Source: Azospirillum brasilense (GTDB taxonomy: Bacteria; Pseudomonadota; Alphaproteobacteria; Rickettsiales; UBA3002). Taken from it: 64,000 bases of DNA. The notes under the pieces are model-generated. The model worked only from the letters and a program-made list of their open reading frames with translations, had not been told where the DNA came from and ran no database searches. Below, piece after piece: positions 19,869-29,876 of this stretch (positions within the stretch are counted from its first letter, which is position 1; each line of letters begins with the position of its first letter). A program made the position numbers and the translations under genes. The stretch lies in the NCBI GenBank assembly GCA_003241645.1, contig QFOX01000009.1, forward strand, positions 9,362 to 73,361, written 5' to 3'.

Positions 19869-20747
19869 ATGCGCCACGTTGTTACCCTGATTTCCTCGCC
19901 CGGCACCGTACTGGAGCTTGCGCCGTTTGTCACCCTGCTCGGCCAGCATGACCAATGCGTGTGGCTGGAGGAAGGCCACGCCGCCGACCTGTATTACACC
20001 CTGCCGATCGCGCCGATGCTGCGCAGCATGCTGCAGCATATCTGCAGCAATCTGGGGGTGGATTGCATCGTCCAGCGACGCGAGGGGCGCGAGAAGAAAC
20101 TGCTCATCTCCGACATGGACTCGACCATGATCGCGCAGGAATGCATCGACGAGCTGGCCGATAAAGTGGGCTTGCGCGCCCATGTATCTGCCATTACCGA
20201 GCGCGCCATGCGCGGCGAGCTGGATTTCAAGGCCGCCCTGCGCGAACGCGTGGCCCTGCTGAAGGACCTGCCCGCCGCCGCGCTGGAGGAAGTCTATGCC
20301 ACGCGCATCACGCTCATGCCCGGCGCGCGCGCACTGGTGCAAACCATGCGCCAGCGTGGGGCGCATTGCGTGCTGGTCTCCGGCGGGTTCACGTTCTTCA
20401 CGCAGCGCGTGGCCAAGGCCATCGGCTTCCATGCGGATGAGGCGAACCGGCTGGTGCTGCGCGACGGGCTGCTCACCGGCGAGGTGGAAGAACCAATCCT
20501 TGATAAAGAGAGCAAACGCGAAAGCCTGCTGCGCCATGCCACCGCCAAAGGCGTGCCGCTGGCGCGCAGCATGGCGGTGGGCGACGGGGCGAATGACCTG
20601 CCCATGCTGCAAACGGCGGGGCTGGGCGTGGCGTTCCATGCGAAGCCGATCGTGGCGGAAGTGGCGCATGCGAGCATTCGCTTCAACGACCTGACCGCGC
20701 TGCTGTTCGCGCAAGGCATTCCCAAGCACGATTGGGTACTCAACTAA
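19869..20747 (+). CDS. serB: Phosphoserine phosphatase
   Basis: A 292-residue protein. ATG 19869-19871 gives the N-terminal ACT-like domain (RHVVTLISSPG...) expected in proteobacterial SerB. The HAD catalytic motif I is DMDSTMI at about residues 81-87, motif II is LVSGGFTFF and motif III is GDGANDLPML. It releases serine from phosphoserine in the last step of serine synthesis. It is divergent from miaA with zero bases between the two start codons and convergent with degP across a structured repeat. Confidence 0.96.
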   Translation: MRHVVTLISSPGTVLELAPFVTLLGQHDQCVWLEEGHAADLYYTLPIAPMLRSMLQHICSNLGVDCIVQRREGREKKLLISDMDSTMIAQECIDELADKVGLRAHVSAITERAMRGELDFKAALRERVALLKDLPAAALEEVYATRITLMPGARALVQTMRQRGAHCVLVSGGFTFFTQRVAKAIGFHADEANRLVLRDGLLTGEVEEPILDKESKRESLLRHATAKGVPLARSMAVGDGANDLPMLQTAGLGVAFHAKPIVAEVAHASIRFNDLTALLFAQGIPKHDWVLN

Positions 20748-20769
20748 TCCTCGTATAAAAGGGCACGGC

Positions 20770-20843
20770 GCGTAGGCGCAAGCCGAGCCGCGAAGCGAGG
20801 GGGTCAGCACCGAAGGTGCGAAGGGCGGCGGAACGCCCCCTTC
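20770..20843 (+). repeat. Dispersed structured repeat, family A, copy 2
   Basis: Order of elements: GCGTAG, hairpin GGCgcaaGCC, GAGCCGCGAAGCGAGGGGG, hairpin GCACCgaaGGTGC, then the terminal hairpin AAGGGCG...CGCCCCCTT. It lies between the convergent serB and degP genes and is the nearest relative of copies 29253-29335 and 44185-44264. Confidence 0.8.
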
Positions 20844-20851
20844 TCTTTACT

Positions 20852-20879
20852 CGTCACCTCCGCCTGCGCGGGGATGACG
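20852..20879. repeat. Short palindromic repeat (CGTCACC...GGATGACG type)
   Basis: CGTCACCTCCGC and GCGCGGGGATGACG form an imperfect hairpin of the interspersed GTCATCC type. It follows directly after family A copy 2 in the serB/degP intergenic region. Confidence 0.45.
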
Positions 20880-20911
20880 GGTTCGTAAGCGCGCGCGCTA
20901 ACTCAAACCCG

Positions 20912-22357
<1,446 letters not shown>

Positions 22358-22428
22358 ACCATCCTCATTGCAATCATTGGTCGGGTGCACGCGCGGCTGA
22401 TACGGCGCAGCGCGCGTGGTCCCTGCGG

Positions 22429-23349
22429 CTAGGGGTTCAGCTCTTTCAGGAATTCTCCGTCGGGGCTGAGCACCATGGTGGTGTCGCCCTGCTTCAGCGT
22501 GCGCTTATAGGCCTGCATGGAGCGGTAGAATTTGAAGAATTCCGGATCGCGGCCATAAGCGCTGGCGTAGATCTTCGCGGCTTCGCCGTCGCCTTCCCCG
22601 CGAATGGTCTCCGCCTTGCGGCGTGCTTCGGCGACGATCTCGGTGCGCTCACGCTCCGCGCCGGAGCGAATGGCCAGCGCCTTCTCTTCCCCTTCCGCGC
22701 GGAAGCGCTGGGCTTCCTTGGTGAAGTCCTTGCGCATGCGTTCGTACGTCGATTGCGAAATGTCGCTGGGCAGGTCGGCACGCATGATGCGCACATCCAC
22801 CACCTCGATACCGAAACCGCTGACGCGGCGCGCCGCGGGTGTGTCGCCGGTTGCTTCGCGGGCTTCGGCGGCGCGGGCCTGCGCGTTCACGTTGTACTGG
22901 ATCTGGTCCATGATCTGCGAACGCTTGTCGGAAAGCAGGTCGGAGAGTGAATGGTTCGCCAGCACCCGGCGCATGCTGGACAGCACGATCGAGTTCAGGC
23001 GGTTATTCAGGTTCGCCTCGTTCTTCACGGCTTTGTAGAATTGCGCCGGATCGGTGATGCGGTAGCGCACGAACGCATCGATCACCACGCGTTCTTCCAC
23101 GTCGGTCTGGCGGTTCTTGGTGATGAATTCCGCGGGCTGCGCCTTGAAATCAAGGATGCGCTTATCGAAGAACAGCACGTTCTGCACGAACGGCAGTTTG
23201 AAGTTCAGGCCCGGCTCTTTCACCACGCGCTTGATGTCACCGAACTGCAGCACGAGTGCTTGCTGCGTTTGCGGCACGATGAACATGGAGCCGGACAGAA
23301 GTACCAGCACCAGCAGGGCAGCAAGGCCAAATTTGATCAGCAGGTTCAT
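22429..23349 (-). CDS. hflC: FtsH protease regulator HflC
   Basis: A 306-residue SPFH/prohibitin-family protein with an N-terminal transmembrane helix (residues 4-24) and the stretch GLNFKLPFVQNV followed by the SPFH domain and a coiled coil (RAEGEEKALAIRSGAERE...). It forms the HflKC cage around FtsH in the inner membrane. AGGAG lies 6 bases before the ATG. It follows hflK by 9 bases. Confidence 0.96.
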   Translation of the reverse strand: MNLLIKFGLAALLVLVLLSGSMFIVPQTQQALVLQFGDIKRVVKEPGLNFKLPFVQNVLFFDKRILDFKAQPAEFITKNRQTDVEERVVIDAFVRYRITDPAQFYKAVKNEANLNNRLNSIVLSSMRRVLANHSLSDLLSDKRSQIMDQIQYNVNAQARAAEAREATGDTPAARRVSGFGIEVVDVRIMRADLPSDISQSTYERMRKDFTKEAQRFRAEGEEKALAIRSGAERERTEIVAEARRKAETIRGEGDGEAAKIYASAYGRDPEFFKFYRSMQAYKRTLKQGDTTMVLSPDGEFLKELNP

Positions 23350-23358
23350 GGGTTGCTC

Positions 23359-24558
23359 CTATTGGGCGGCCGGGGTGGTGGAGATCGGGCGGGCGCTGGG
23401 CGCAGCCGCGGCGGGCGTGGGCATGGGCAGCATCTGCACCATGCCGCCATTGCCACGGGCGGCGGGGTCCACGATCACCTTGGGCATGCCCTGCATCACC
23501 TCTTCCATCGTTTCCAGATAGAGGCGCTTCTTGGTCACGTCCTTAGCGAGGCTGTATTCCGCATAAATCTTGCTGAAACGCGCCACGTCCCCTTCCGCAT
23601 CGGCGATCACGCGGGCTTTGTAGGCCAGCGCTTCCTGTTCCATTTGGGCTGCTTCCCCTTTGGCTTTGGGCAGCAGTTCGTTGCGGTAACCTTCCGCCAC
23701 GGATTCGGCCGTTTCCTTGTTCTGCTCGGCACGCTTCACGTCCTGGAACTCATCGATCACCGGTTGCGGCACGTCGGGGCGGCTCAGGTTCACCGCGATG
23801 ATCTCGATGCCCGCATCGTACTCATCGAAGATGTTCTGCATGATGGTCTTGGTATCTTCCGCGATCTGCGATTGCGCGGTGGTCAGCACATCGTCCAGCT
23901 TGTTGCGGCCGATCACCTCACGCATGGCCGATTCTGCCACGGGCTTGATGCTGCTTTCCGCATCGCGGATGTTGAACAGGAACTTCTCCGGCGCGGCGGC
24001 ATCGATCTTCCACTGCACCTCGAAATCAATATCCACGATGTTGCGATCTTCGGTGAGCATCAGTCCTTCGCGGTTCTGCGGCAGGCCCGCGCCCATCACC
24101 GCATCGGCCGACAGGCGGGCGGTGCGCACCGTGGGGTTCTCGGCCGCACTGCCGCGATAGCCGATCTCGACCTTGTTCACCGAGGTCACGCTGGGGATGA
24201 TGACCTGCTCCACCGGATACGGCAGGTGGTAATTCAGGCCGGGATTGGTGGTGCGCTCGTATTCACCGAAACGCAGCACGATACCGAGCTCATCCGAATT
24301 CACGCGGTAGATGCCCGAGGCCAGCCATAGCACGAAAATGCCGAGGATGACCGCGAACGCGATGCGCTTTTCATTGCCGTCATTCGGCGCGCCGTTGCCC
24401 AGCATGCCATGCATGCGTGCACGGCTTTGGCGCAACAGCTGGTCCAAATCCGGTTTCTGGCCGGGGCCTTGCGGGCGCTGGTTGTCGTTGCTGCCGGAAC
24501 CGGTGGGACGCCCGCCGGGCAAGGGTTTTTTGCCCCAGGGGTTCGGTTGTTTGGTCAT
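23359..24558 (-). CDS. hflK: FtsH protease regulator HflK
   Basis: A 399-residue protein. The N-terminal 60 residues are Gly/Pro/Asn/Gln-rich and begin with PWGKK, as in HflK; the transmembrane helix covers about residues 67-85, followed by the SPFH domain (GLNYHLPYPVEQV) and a helical segment. The C-terminal tail is Pro/Ala-rich. It partners with HflC. AGGA lies 6 bases upstream of the ATG, and the gene is divergent from mrp. Confidence 0.96.
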   Translation of the reverse strand: MTKQPNPWGKKPLPGGRPTGSGSNDNQRPQGPGQKPDLDQLLRQSRARMHGMLGNGAPNDGNEKRIAFAVILGIFVLWLASGIYRVNSDELGIVLRFGEYERTTNPGLNYHLPYPVEQVIIPSVTSVNKVEIGYRGSAAENPTVRTARLSADAVMGAGLPQNREGLMLTEDRNIVDIDFEVQWKIDAAAPEKFLFNIRDAESSIKPVAESAMREVIGRNKLDDVLTTAQSQIAEDTKTIMQNIFDEYDAGIEIIAVNLSRPDVPQPVIDEFQDVKRAEQNKETAESVAEGYRNELLPKAKGEAAQMEQEALAYKARVIADAEGDVARFSKIYAEYSLAKDVTKKRLYLETMEEVMQGMPKVIVDPAARGNGGMVQMLPMPTPAAAAPSARPISTTPAAQ

Positions 24559-24647
24559 GCGCTATCCTGTGCGGTCGGAATGGTTTTTCTTGCTGAAGCG
24601 TATCAGCCGCTTACATATAGAGGCATCAACGCCCCGCTTCAAGCAAC

Positions 24648-25457
24648 ATGGAACAGCCCGTGAACGACCCCCGCGCCAAAGCCGTCTGGAACACCAACCG
24701 CCTGCCCCATGTGGGCCGGGTCATCGCCATTGCCTCGGGCAAGGGCGGCGTCGGCAAATCCACCACCACGGTGAACCTTGCGCTGGCCTTGCTGCAGCAG
24801 GGCATGCGCGTGGGCGTGCTGGATGCCGATATTTACGGCCCCTCGATTCCCAGCATGCTGGGCCTGCGCAGCCACCCCCACCCCGACGTGAAGGACGGGC
24901 AGATGCTGCCGCTCGTTGGCATGGGCGTGCGCACCATGTCGATGGGGTTCATCGTCAAGAATCAGGCCGCCGTGCTGCGGGGGCCCATGATCAGCAAAAC
25001 GCTGCAGCAATTCCTGCGCGGCGTGGCGTGGGGCACGAAAGCTTCGCCGCTGGATGTGCTGCTGATCGACCTGCCGCCCGGCACGGGTGATGTGCCGATC
25101 TCGCTGGCGCAGGCCGTGCCGCTGGATGGCGCCATCATCGTCACCACGCCGCAGGAACTCGCCGTGCTGGATGCCGACAAAGCCGCGCAGATGTTCCGTA
25201 AGTTAGAGGTGCCCATTCTTGGGGTCATCGAGAATATGAGTTACTTCCTCGACCCGCAGGGGCAGGCGCACCATTTGTTCGGCACGGGCGGCGGCGAAGG
25301 GCTCGCCAAGCAATACGCGGTGCCGTTCCTTGGTGAATTGCCGCTGGAGCCCGCCCTGGGTGCGGCGGCCGATAAGGGAACGAATTATTTAAGCGACCAC
25401 CCGAAGAGCGATACCACGCAAGCCTTCTGGCGCATCGCGGCGCGGCTACTTAGCTAG
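24648..25457 (+). CDS. mrp: Mrp/ApbC-family iron-sulfur carrier ATPase
   Basis: A 269-residue P-loop ATPase with the deviant Walker [11 protein letters not shown] at about residues 30-39, [11 protein letters not shown], and DLPPGTGD. Family function is carrying or assembling Fe-S clusters. The N-terminal MIP18-like domain found in many Mrp proteins is absent. Where many homologues have CPxC, this one reads [15 protein letters not shown], with no cysteine; I recall the same loss in other alphaproteobacterial Mrp proteins, so it may be lineage-typical. Its stop overlaps that of thyX in a shared CTAG. Confidence 0.92.
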   Translation: MEQPVNDPRAKAVWNTNRLPHVGRVIAIASGKGGVGKSTTTVNLALALLQQGMRVGVLDADIYGPSIPSMLGLRSHPHPDVKDGQMLPLVGMGVRTMSMGFIVKNQAAVLRGPMISKTLQQFLRGVAWGTKASPLDVLLIDLPPGTGDVPISLAQAVPLDGAIIVTTPQELAVLDADKAAQMFRKLEVPILGVIENMSYFLDPQGQAHHLFGTGGGEGLAKQYAVPFLGELPLEPALGAAADKGTNYLSDHPKSDTTQAFWRIAARLLS

Positions 25458-26386
25458 TTGCTCAGGCTGGTCTGAAGCTCGTCCCACTCGCGTTTGGTGA
25501 GGCCGGATGTTTCCTGCGTCACCTTCTCGCCGGCGATCATGCGCTTGACCACGCCCATGCCGCTGCGCGACAGGCGCGTGCCATGCAAGCGGTGTTCTTC
25601 GAACGCTTCGTGCGCGAACGGCACCCATTTCTTCACCACGTCGATCATCGCGTCGGCATAGGCGCGGATCTCGTATTGCGCGTGGCTGTCGGCGCGCAGC
25701 ATCAGGAAATGCATGAGGTTGTGCAGGTCGATCTTCCAGTACCACTGGGTGTAGTAGTTCATGGTCAGGTTCATGCGCGCCAGCTCACGCGCGATGCCGG
25801 AGCGCTCCACGTCAATGACGTTGCCATCGTTGGTGGCGTTCATCAGCTCTTCGTAATGGCCATAGACGCGTTCGGAATCGCCTTTGAGAATTTCCAGCAC
25901 GCGGGCGGATTCTTCCGGCGAGAGCGCGGTGCCCTCAGCGCGGCCCTGATGGTTCTTCTTGCTTTGCGGCGACAGCATCTCGGGCGTGGGAATGTAGAAT
26001 TCCTTGTCCATGATCGAGTAGCGCGCGCTGTATTCGTTCACGTTCGCGGTGCGGTGGCGGATCCACTGGCGGGCCACGAAAATGGGCAGCTTCACGTGGA
26101 ATTTGATCTCGCACATTTCGAACGGGGTGCTGTGCCAGTGGCGCATCAGGTAGTTGATGAGGCCCTTGTCCTGGCTCACCTGCTTGGTGCCGCGGCCATA
26201 CGAAACGCGGGCCGCCTGCACGATGGCGGCATCGTCGCCCATGTAGTCCACCACGCGGATGAAGCCATGGTCCAGCACCGGAATGGGATCATACAGGATT
26301 TCTTCAAGCGCAGGGCTGGTGGCGCGTTTCGTGCTGAACAATTCGTCCTGCAGGGGTTTTTCATCCATTTTTTCCACCGCGCCCAT
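25454..26386 (-). CDS. thyX: FAD-dependent thymidylate synthase ThyX
   Basis: A 310-residue protein. The ThyX signature is [14 protein letters not shown], where the canonical RHRxxSxNExSxR has Asn for the first Ser; I associate this variant with alphaproteobacterial ThyX. It methylates dUMP using methylene-tetrahydrofolate and FAD. GGAG lies 7 bases before ATG 26384-26386; a second ATG six codons inside is possible. It is convergent with mrp, with a four-base overlap of stop codons. Confidence 0.95.
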   Translation of the reverse strand: MGAVEKMDEKPLQDELFSTKRATSPALEEILYDPIPVLDHGFIRVVDYMGDDAAIVQAARVSYGRGTKQVSQDKGLINYLMRHWHSTPFEMCEIKFHVKLPIFVARQWIRHRTANVNEYSARYSIMDKEFYIPTPEMLSPQSKKNHQGRAEGTALSPEESARVLEILKGDSERVYGHYEELMNATNDGNVIDVERSGIARELARMNLTMNYYTQWYWKIDLHNLMHFLMLRADSHAQYEIRAYADAMIDVVKKWVPFAHEAFEEHRLHGTRLSRSGMGVVKRMIAGEKVTQETSGLTKREWDELQTSLSN

Positions 26387-26490
26387 CCTTAAGCTCCATC
26401 GTTTTTTGGCATGCTAGCGCTCGGCACATAGAATGCAATGCACATCCTACGTTCTATTCACAATCCTGTAGCCATCATGGCTAGTGGGCG

Positions 26491-26567
26491 AGGTCAGCAG
26501 ACCGCGCGAGCCATCAGCCCGCGAATGCGGCGCGCAGGCATCGCACAGTATGTGCGATCTGCCGGAG
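26491..26567 (+). repeat. Dispersed structured repeat, family B, copy 1
   Basis: Three consecutive hairpins: GGTCagcaGACC, then AGCCATCAG, CCGCgaatGCGG, and ATCGCACagtatGTGCGAT. The same plan occurs at 45869-45949, a partial copy (first two hairpins) at 29528-29570 and a reverse fragment at 57169-57208. It lies in the 250-base gap upstream of thyX; the remaining bases hold no gene that I can support. Confidence 0.75.
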
Positions 26568-26572
26568 CATTA

Positions 26573-26605
26573 TAAAAAGAAAACACCCGCCACGTGGGCG
26601 GGTGT
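26573..26605 (-). terminator. Rho-independent terminator of the 786-residue gene
   Basis: On the minus strand ACACCCGCC pairs perfectly with GGCGGGTGT (positions 26583-26591 and 26597-26605) and is followed by TTTCTTTTTATA. It lies 33 bases past the stop codon at 26638. Confidence 0.9.
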
Positions 26606-26637
26606 GGGTAATTAGGTTAGTAGGTTGATTCGCCGCG

Positions 26638-28998
26638 TTATGCGTTGCTGCGCGCGCCGATCTCCTGCCCGTTGGCACCGAAGCGCAGCGACTGCAGCGA
26701 GCCGTCTTCGTTGCGCAGCACGGCACCCTGCATCACGTTGCCGCTGCGGAAGGCGAGCGCAGCGTTGGCCGCAGCTTCGCGGGCACGCTGGGTCTGCTCC
26801 ACGGCGGCCACTTGCAGGCCACGGTCGGCCCGGCCAGCGGCACCGTCGGTCGCCGCCACCTGCGTGGCTTGCGGATGGGCGCGGTCGTAGCGGCGCTCGG
26901 CCCACATGCCGCTGAAGATGCTGACGATGCCACCCACAATGGTGCCACCGATGGCACCTGCCGGCACGGTCAGCGGGGCGAACGGGCCGCCGCACAGGCC
27001 GAGGCCCGCACCACCAGCCGCAAACGTGCCAATGGTGGCCAGCTGCACGCCGGCGCGGTTCTGGGTGCGCTCATCGTCACGGGCAATGGCCACGCCCAGC
27101 TCACCGGTGTGGTAGACCGGCGCAATGAAGGCACCGGCACGCATTACACCGATTTTCAGGGCACTGAGCGAGGTAGCGGTCAATGCGGTGGTGTTGGCAG
27201 CGCTGACACCGCGCACAAGCGTGTTCTCGGCGGTCGCGGTTTCCACGGCGGCGGTCGCCGGCGTTGCAACCAAGCCCGCCACGCCAAGGAAGCCAAGCGC
27301 GCCGCCAATGCCGGCAAGGCCACGGCCAACATACGGAACGCTGCGCAGTTTGCCGAGGCTGCTGGAAAGGCGGCCCAGCATGCCGGTGCGGCTGGCGGCC
27401 TGCGCCACATCGGCGGTCGCATCGACCGTTTCTGCCGCCGCCGCCGCAGCGGCCGGTGCAGCACCGTTGCCACGCAGGTTATTGAAGGCTTCGCGCGCGT
27501 TGCGCACATCGTTCCCGGCGCTTTCGACCACGCGGCTGGCGACCGGCTCGGTCACGAAACCGAACGCGTTGCCAATGCCACGGCCCGCCATACGCGGCCA
27601 GTTGAACGGGTTTTTCCAGCTGAGCGATTCACCGGCCTGATCGGCCACGGCACCCACGGCACGCACAGTGGCGTGCGAGCTGCCGCGCAGGTTGCCCACG
27701 CGCTCTTCGGGTGCACCGAAGCGATCGGCGCGGGTCTGCGCGTGTTCATAACGCTGCTGCGCGCGTTCCAGTTCGCTGCGCACGGCTTCGGCGCTTTCCG
27801 GGCGGCGGAAGAACGAGCGGCGCTCGCCAGCTTCGGCACGCGCCAGGCGCGCTTCAAGATCATCCACGCGTTGGGCGGCACTGGAAGCGGCACCTTGCGC
27901 ACGTTCGGAGGGTTTCACCACATGGCGGCGGGTCAGCGATTCGGTCGCGCCACGGGCGACCTGCACCGTACCCACGGCACCGAGGCCAGCACCCACGACT
28001 TCTTCCGGCGTATCGATGCCGCTCAGGCGCTCGCCCATGCGCTGGGTGAAGCCGTTGCCTGCACGGCGCACTGCGTCGGCGGCGGTGCCGGTCACGCTTG
28101 CATCCGCACCGATGGGGTTGCCGTTCGCATCCGTCTGCGCGCCGGGCGCGTTCGGGGTGGGGTTCTCGCTGCTGGGGGCCGCGATGTTCATGTTGTTGCC
28201 GGCTGCGTCCTGCGCGACACCCCCGCGGCTGAGGAACTCACCAAGGCGTGCACCATTGATGCCGCCAATTTCCGGCACTTTGGCGAATTCGTCGCGCACG
28301 ATGCCCATGTCGGTATCGACCAGCGCGCGTTGCAGGTGCTCATCGAAGCTGCGGGCGGGGGCTTGCCCATCGAAATACTGGCCGACCCACGGCAGCTGGG
28401 CCAGCAGCGGGCGCACGAAATCCCATGCGGTGGCGAAGGCCGCGCGGGTGTAGGCCCACACATTGCCAAAACTCGAGAACATGCCGCCACGGTTTTCCGA
28501 CTGCGCCTGCAGCACGCTGCCATAGGCCGCACCGATCTCGCGGGCCTGCGCCTCGCTGAGCTGGCTATTGAAGCCTTCATTGATCACATCGCTGCCAAAG
28601 CCCAGAATGCCTTTGGCGAAATCCACCGGAAGCATCAGCCCGTTGCCGACGGCACCGGCCACGCGCACGGTACCGGTCACGGCACCGGCCACACCGCTGG
28701 CGGCATCCATGCCCACGCCGAGGCCAAGGGCACGCGCCGCGTCGGCCAGCGGGCCGGTCACGGTGCTGAGTTGTTCACGGGTGGGGGCGGTGCCCGATAC
28801 CCAGCTTTTCAGTTGGTCCAGCGCGCCCTGGCGTTGCGCCGGGTCCTGGATCGCGAGAATATCACCGTAGGCCTTCATGAGCGCCGACACCTGATCCGCG
28901 TAGCCTTTGTAGGGTGCGCGCAGCTCATCGTAGCTGTAGCGCAGCGCCAGGCTTTCCTGCGGGGTGGTGGTGGGTGCGGGGGTCTGTTCGTTACTCAT
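26638..28998 (-). CDS. Large Ala/Gly-rich unknown protein (786 residues)
   Basis: No family recognised. AGGAG precedes the ATG by 6 bases. Features in order: a helical N-terminal part (about 22-70), a glycine-rich hydrophobic segment (about 91-137), an Asn/Pro/Gly linker (about 266-300), a charged coiled coil (about 376-430), an Ala run near 513-522, a second glycine-rich hydrophobic segment (about 557-585), and a glycine-zipper-like region (about 648-699) rich in GxxxG that could insert in membranes. There is no N-terminal signal peptide. This layout resembles large secreted or pore-associated proteins, but that is a guess. It is a monocistronic gene with its own terminator. Confidence 0.7.
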   Translation of the reverse strand: MSNEQTPAPTTTPQESLALRYSYDELRAPYKGYADQVSALMKAYGDILAIQDPAQRQGALDQLKSWVSGTAPTREQLSTVTGPLADAARALGLGVGMDAASGVAGAVTGTVRVAGAVGNGLMLPVDFAKGILGFGSDVINEGFNSQLSEAQAREIGAAYGSVLQAQSENRGGMFSSFGNVWAYTRAAFATAWDFVRPLLAQLPWVGQYFDGQAPARSFDEHLQRALVDTDMGIVRDEFAKVPEIGGINGARLGEFLSRGGVAQDAAGNNMNIAAPSSENPTPNAPGAQTDANGNPIGADASVTGTAADAVRRAGNGFTQRMGERLSGIDTPEEVVGAGLGAVGTVQVARGATESLTRRHVVKPSERAQGAASSAAQRVDDLEARLARAEAGERRSFFRRPESAEAVRSELERAQQRYEHAQTRADRFGAPEERVGNLRGSSHATVRAVGAVADQAGESLSWKNPFNWPRMAGRGIGNAFGFVTEPVASRVVESAGNDVRNAREAFNNLRGNGAAPAAAAAAAETVDATADVAQAASRTGMLGRLSSSLGKLRSVPYVGRGLAGIGGALGFLGVAGLVATPATAAVETATAENTLVRGVSAANTTALTATSLSALKIGVMRAGAFIAPVYHTGELGVAIARDDERTQNRAGVQLATIGTFAAGGAGLGLCGGPFAPLTVPAGAIGGTIVGGIVSIFSGMWAERRYDRAHPQATQVAATDGAAGRADRGLQVAAVEQTQRAREAAANAALAFRSGNVMQGAVLRNEDGSLQSLRFGANGQEIGARSNA

Positions 28999-29106
28999 GT
29001 TAGTCTCCTACAAGCTCGACACTATCAAAGGTCTGTGACGGTTTCATGACGGTTTGGCGTCAGGGGCGTGAAAACACGCCGTATTTCTTTGCGCGCAAGC
29101 ACGCGC

Positions 29107-29221
29107 GAAAGGGGTTGCGTCCCCTTCGTTCGCTACGCTCACTGACCCATTGGCTCCTTTACAGTCGCCTCTCTTCGCCAACGCTTCGAGTCCGCTACGC
29201 GGCTCGCCCTTCGGGCTACGC
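29107..29221 (-). repeat. Dispersed structured repeat, family A, copy 3 (reverse)
   Basis: Read on the minus strand: GCGTAG, hairpin GCCCgaaGGGC, GAGCCGCGTAGCGG, a longer middle part, and the terminal hairpin GAAGGGG...CCCCTTTC. Its start matches copy 6 at 57236, including the upstream GATGCAG. It lies head to head with copy 4. Confidence 0.75.
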
Positions 29222-29252
29222 ACGCACTGCATCAACGTTGGGTGGATACGGC

Positions 29253-29335
29253 GCGTAGGCGCACGCCGAGCCACGAGCGAAGCGACGTGCGGGGGTCAGC
29301 GGCAACGCCGCGAAGGGCGGCGGAACGCCCCCTTC
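29253..29335 (+). repeat. Dispersed structured repeat, family A, copy 4
   Basis: GCGTAG, hairpin GGCgcacGCC, GAGCC, GTGCGGGGGTCAGC, hairpin GCGGCaacGCCGC, and the terminal AAGGGCGGCGGAACGCCCCCTTC shared with copy 2. The region 29000-29380 holds only this inverted pair and no credible gene. Confidence 0.8.
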
Positions 29336-29382
29336 AGGGCCGCAGGGCTAATGCTCCAAGACAAGAAGAAGCAGGGCAGCAC

Positions 29383-29411
29383 TTGCGTATCGCACGGTAA
29401 TCGCCTATATT
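29383..29411 (+). promoter_or_regulatory. Promoter of the permuted ssrA gene
   Basis: TTGCGT (29383-29388) and TATATT (29406-29411) are separated by 17 bases, a good sigma-70-type arrangement. Transcription would start near 29418, just ahead of the acceptor-piece sequence. Confidence 0.65.
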
Positions 29412-29417
29412 TGACCT

Positions 29418-29835
29418 GCTTCTTCGGAAGCTATGGTGATAAACGCGACGTGGAATAGTCGGATTGGACCCGGGGGCAGTACCCGGCAGGTCCACCAGAA
29501 TTTGAATGCTTCTCGATAAGCCGGGCAGCAAGGTCAGCAGACCTTGCCAGCCATGAGCCCGCGAAGCGGCATTCCATGGTGAATCCAGCAGGATGAGCCG
29601 GGAATGAACAAAGTTTGGGCCTGAAGTAGGATCGACAACCGCAATAAAGGCTTCGCTTTTGCCCGGGATGATTCCGCCGTTATCGGGTTGTTTTTTAAGT
29701 GCAAACGACAACGTAGCACTCGTTGCAGCTAACGACAACAACGTCGTAGCAGCCCGTCTCGCCGCTTAGTGTGGCCTGACGAGTTCTAGCTCGTAAACGC
29801 GGCCCGAGGGGAGCCGGGCAACAGAATCCCCTCAC
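29418..29835 (+). ncRNA. ssrA: Transfer-messenger RNA, circularly permuted two-piece form
   Basis: The acceptor piece comes first and ends at 29497 with GGACCCGGG...CCCGGCAGGTCCACCA (T-arm, acceptor 3' strand, encoded CCA). After an intervening segment, the coding piece begins at 29617 with GGGCCTG, which pairs with CAGGTCC (one G-U), followed by the tmRNA-typical GAAGTAGGATCGAC. The tag frame opens at GCA 29701 and closes at TAG 29767-29769: 22 codons, beginning ANDNVALV, with a second ANDNN inside, and ending ARLAA. A hairpin GAGGGGA/TCCCCTC at 29806-29833 probably closes the coding piece. The 5' and 3' limits are estimates. Permuted ssrA is characteristic of alphaproteobacteria. sspB follows directly. 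Confidence 0.9.
29528..29570 (+). repeat. Family B repeat, partial copy, inside the ssrA intervening segment
   Basis: The hairpin GCAAGGTCagcaGACCTTGC is followed by CAGCCATGAGC and CCGCgaaGCGG. It matches family B copies 1 and 2 but lacks the third hairpin. It lies wholly between the acceptor piece (ends 29497) and the coding piece (starts 29617), so it would be removed during tmRNA processing. Confidence 0.7.
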
Positions 29836-29876
29836 TGATATTTCGCAGAACCCATGACACCATCGACTATCCCGGT

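Noticed and set aside
24648..25457. Loss of the CPxC motif in Mrp as a novel feature
   Set aside because: I recall other alphaproteobacterial Mrp proteins with a similar cysteine-free loop, so it is probably lineage-typical rather than new.
29000..29380. Possible short genes or insertion sequence in the gap before ssrA
   Set aside because: The open frames there are produced by the inverted family A repeats; there is no transposase motif and no target duplication.
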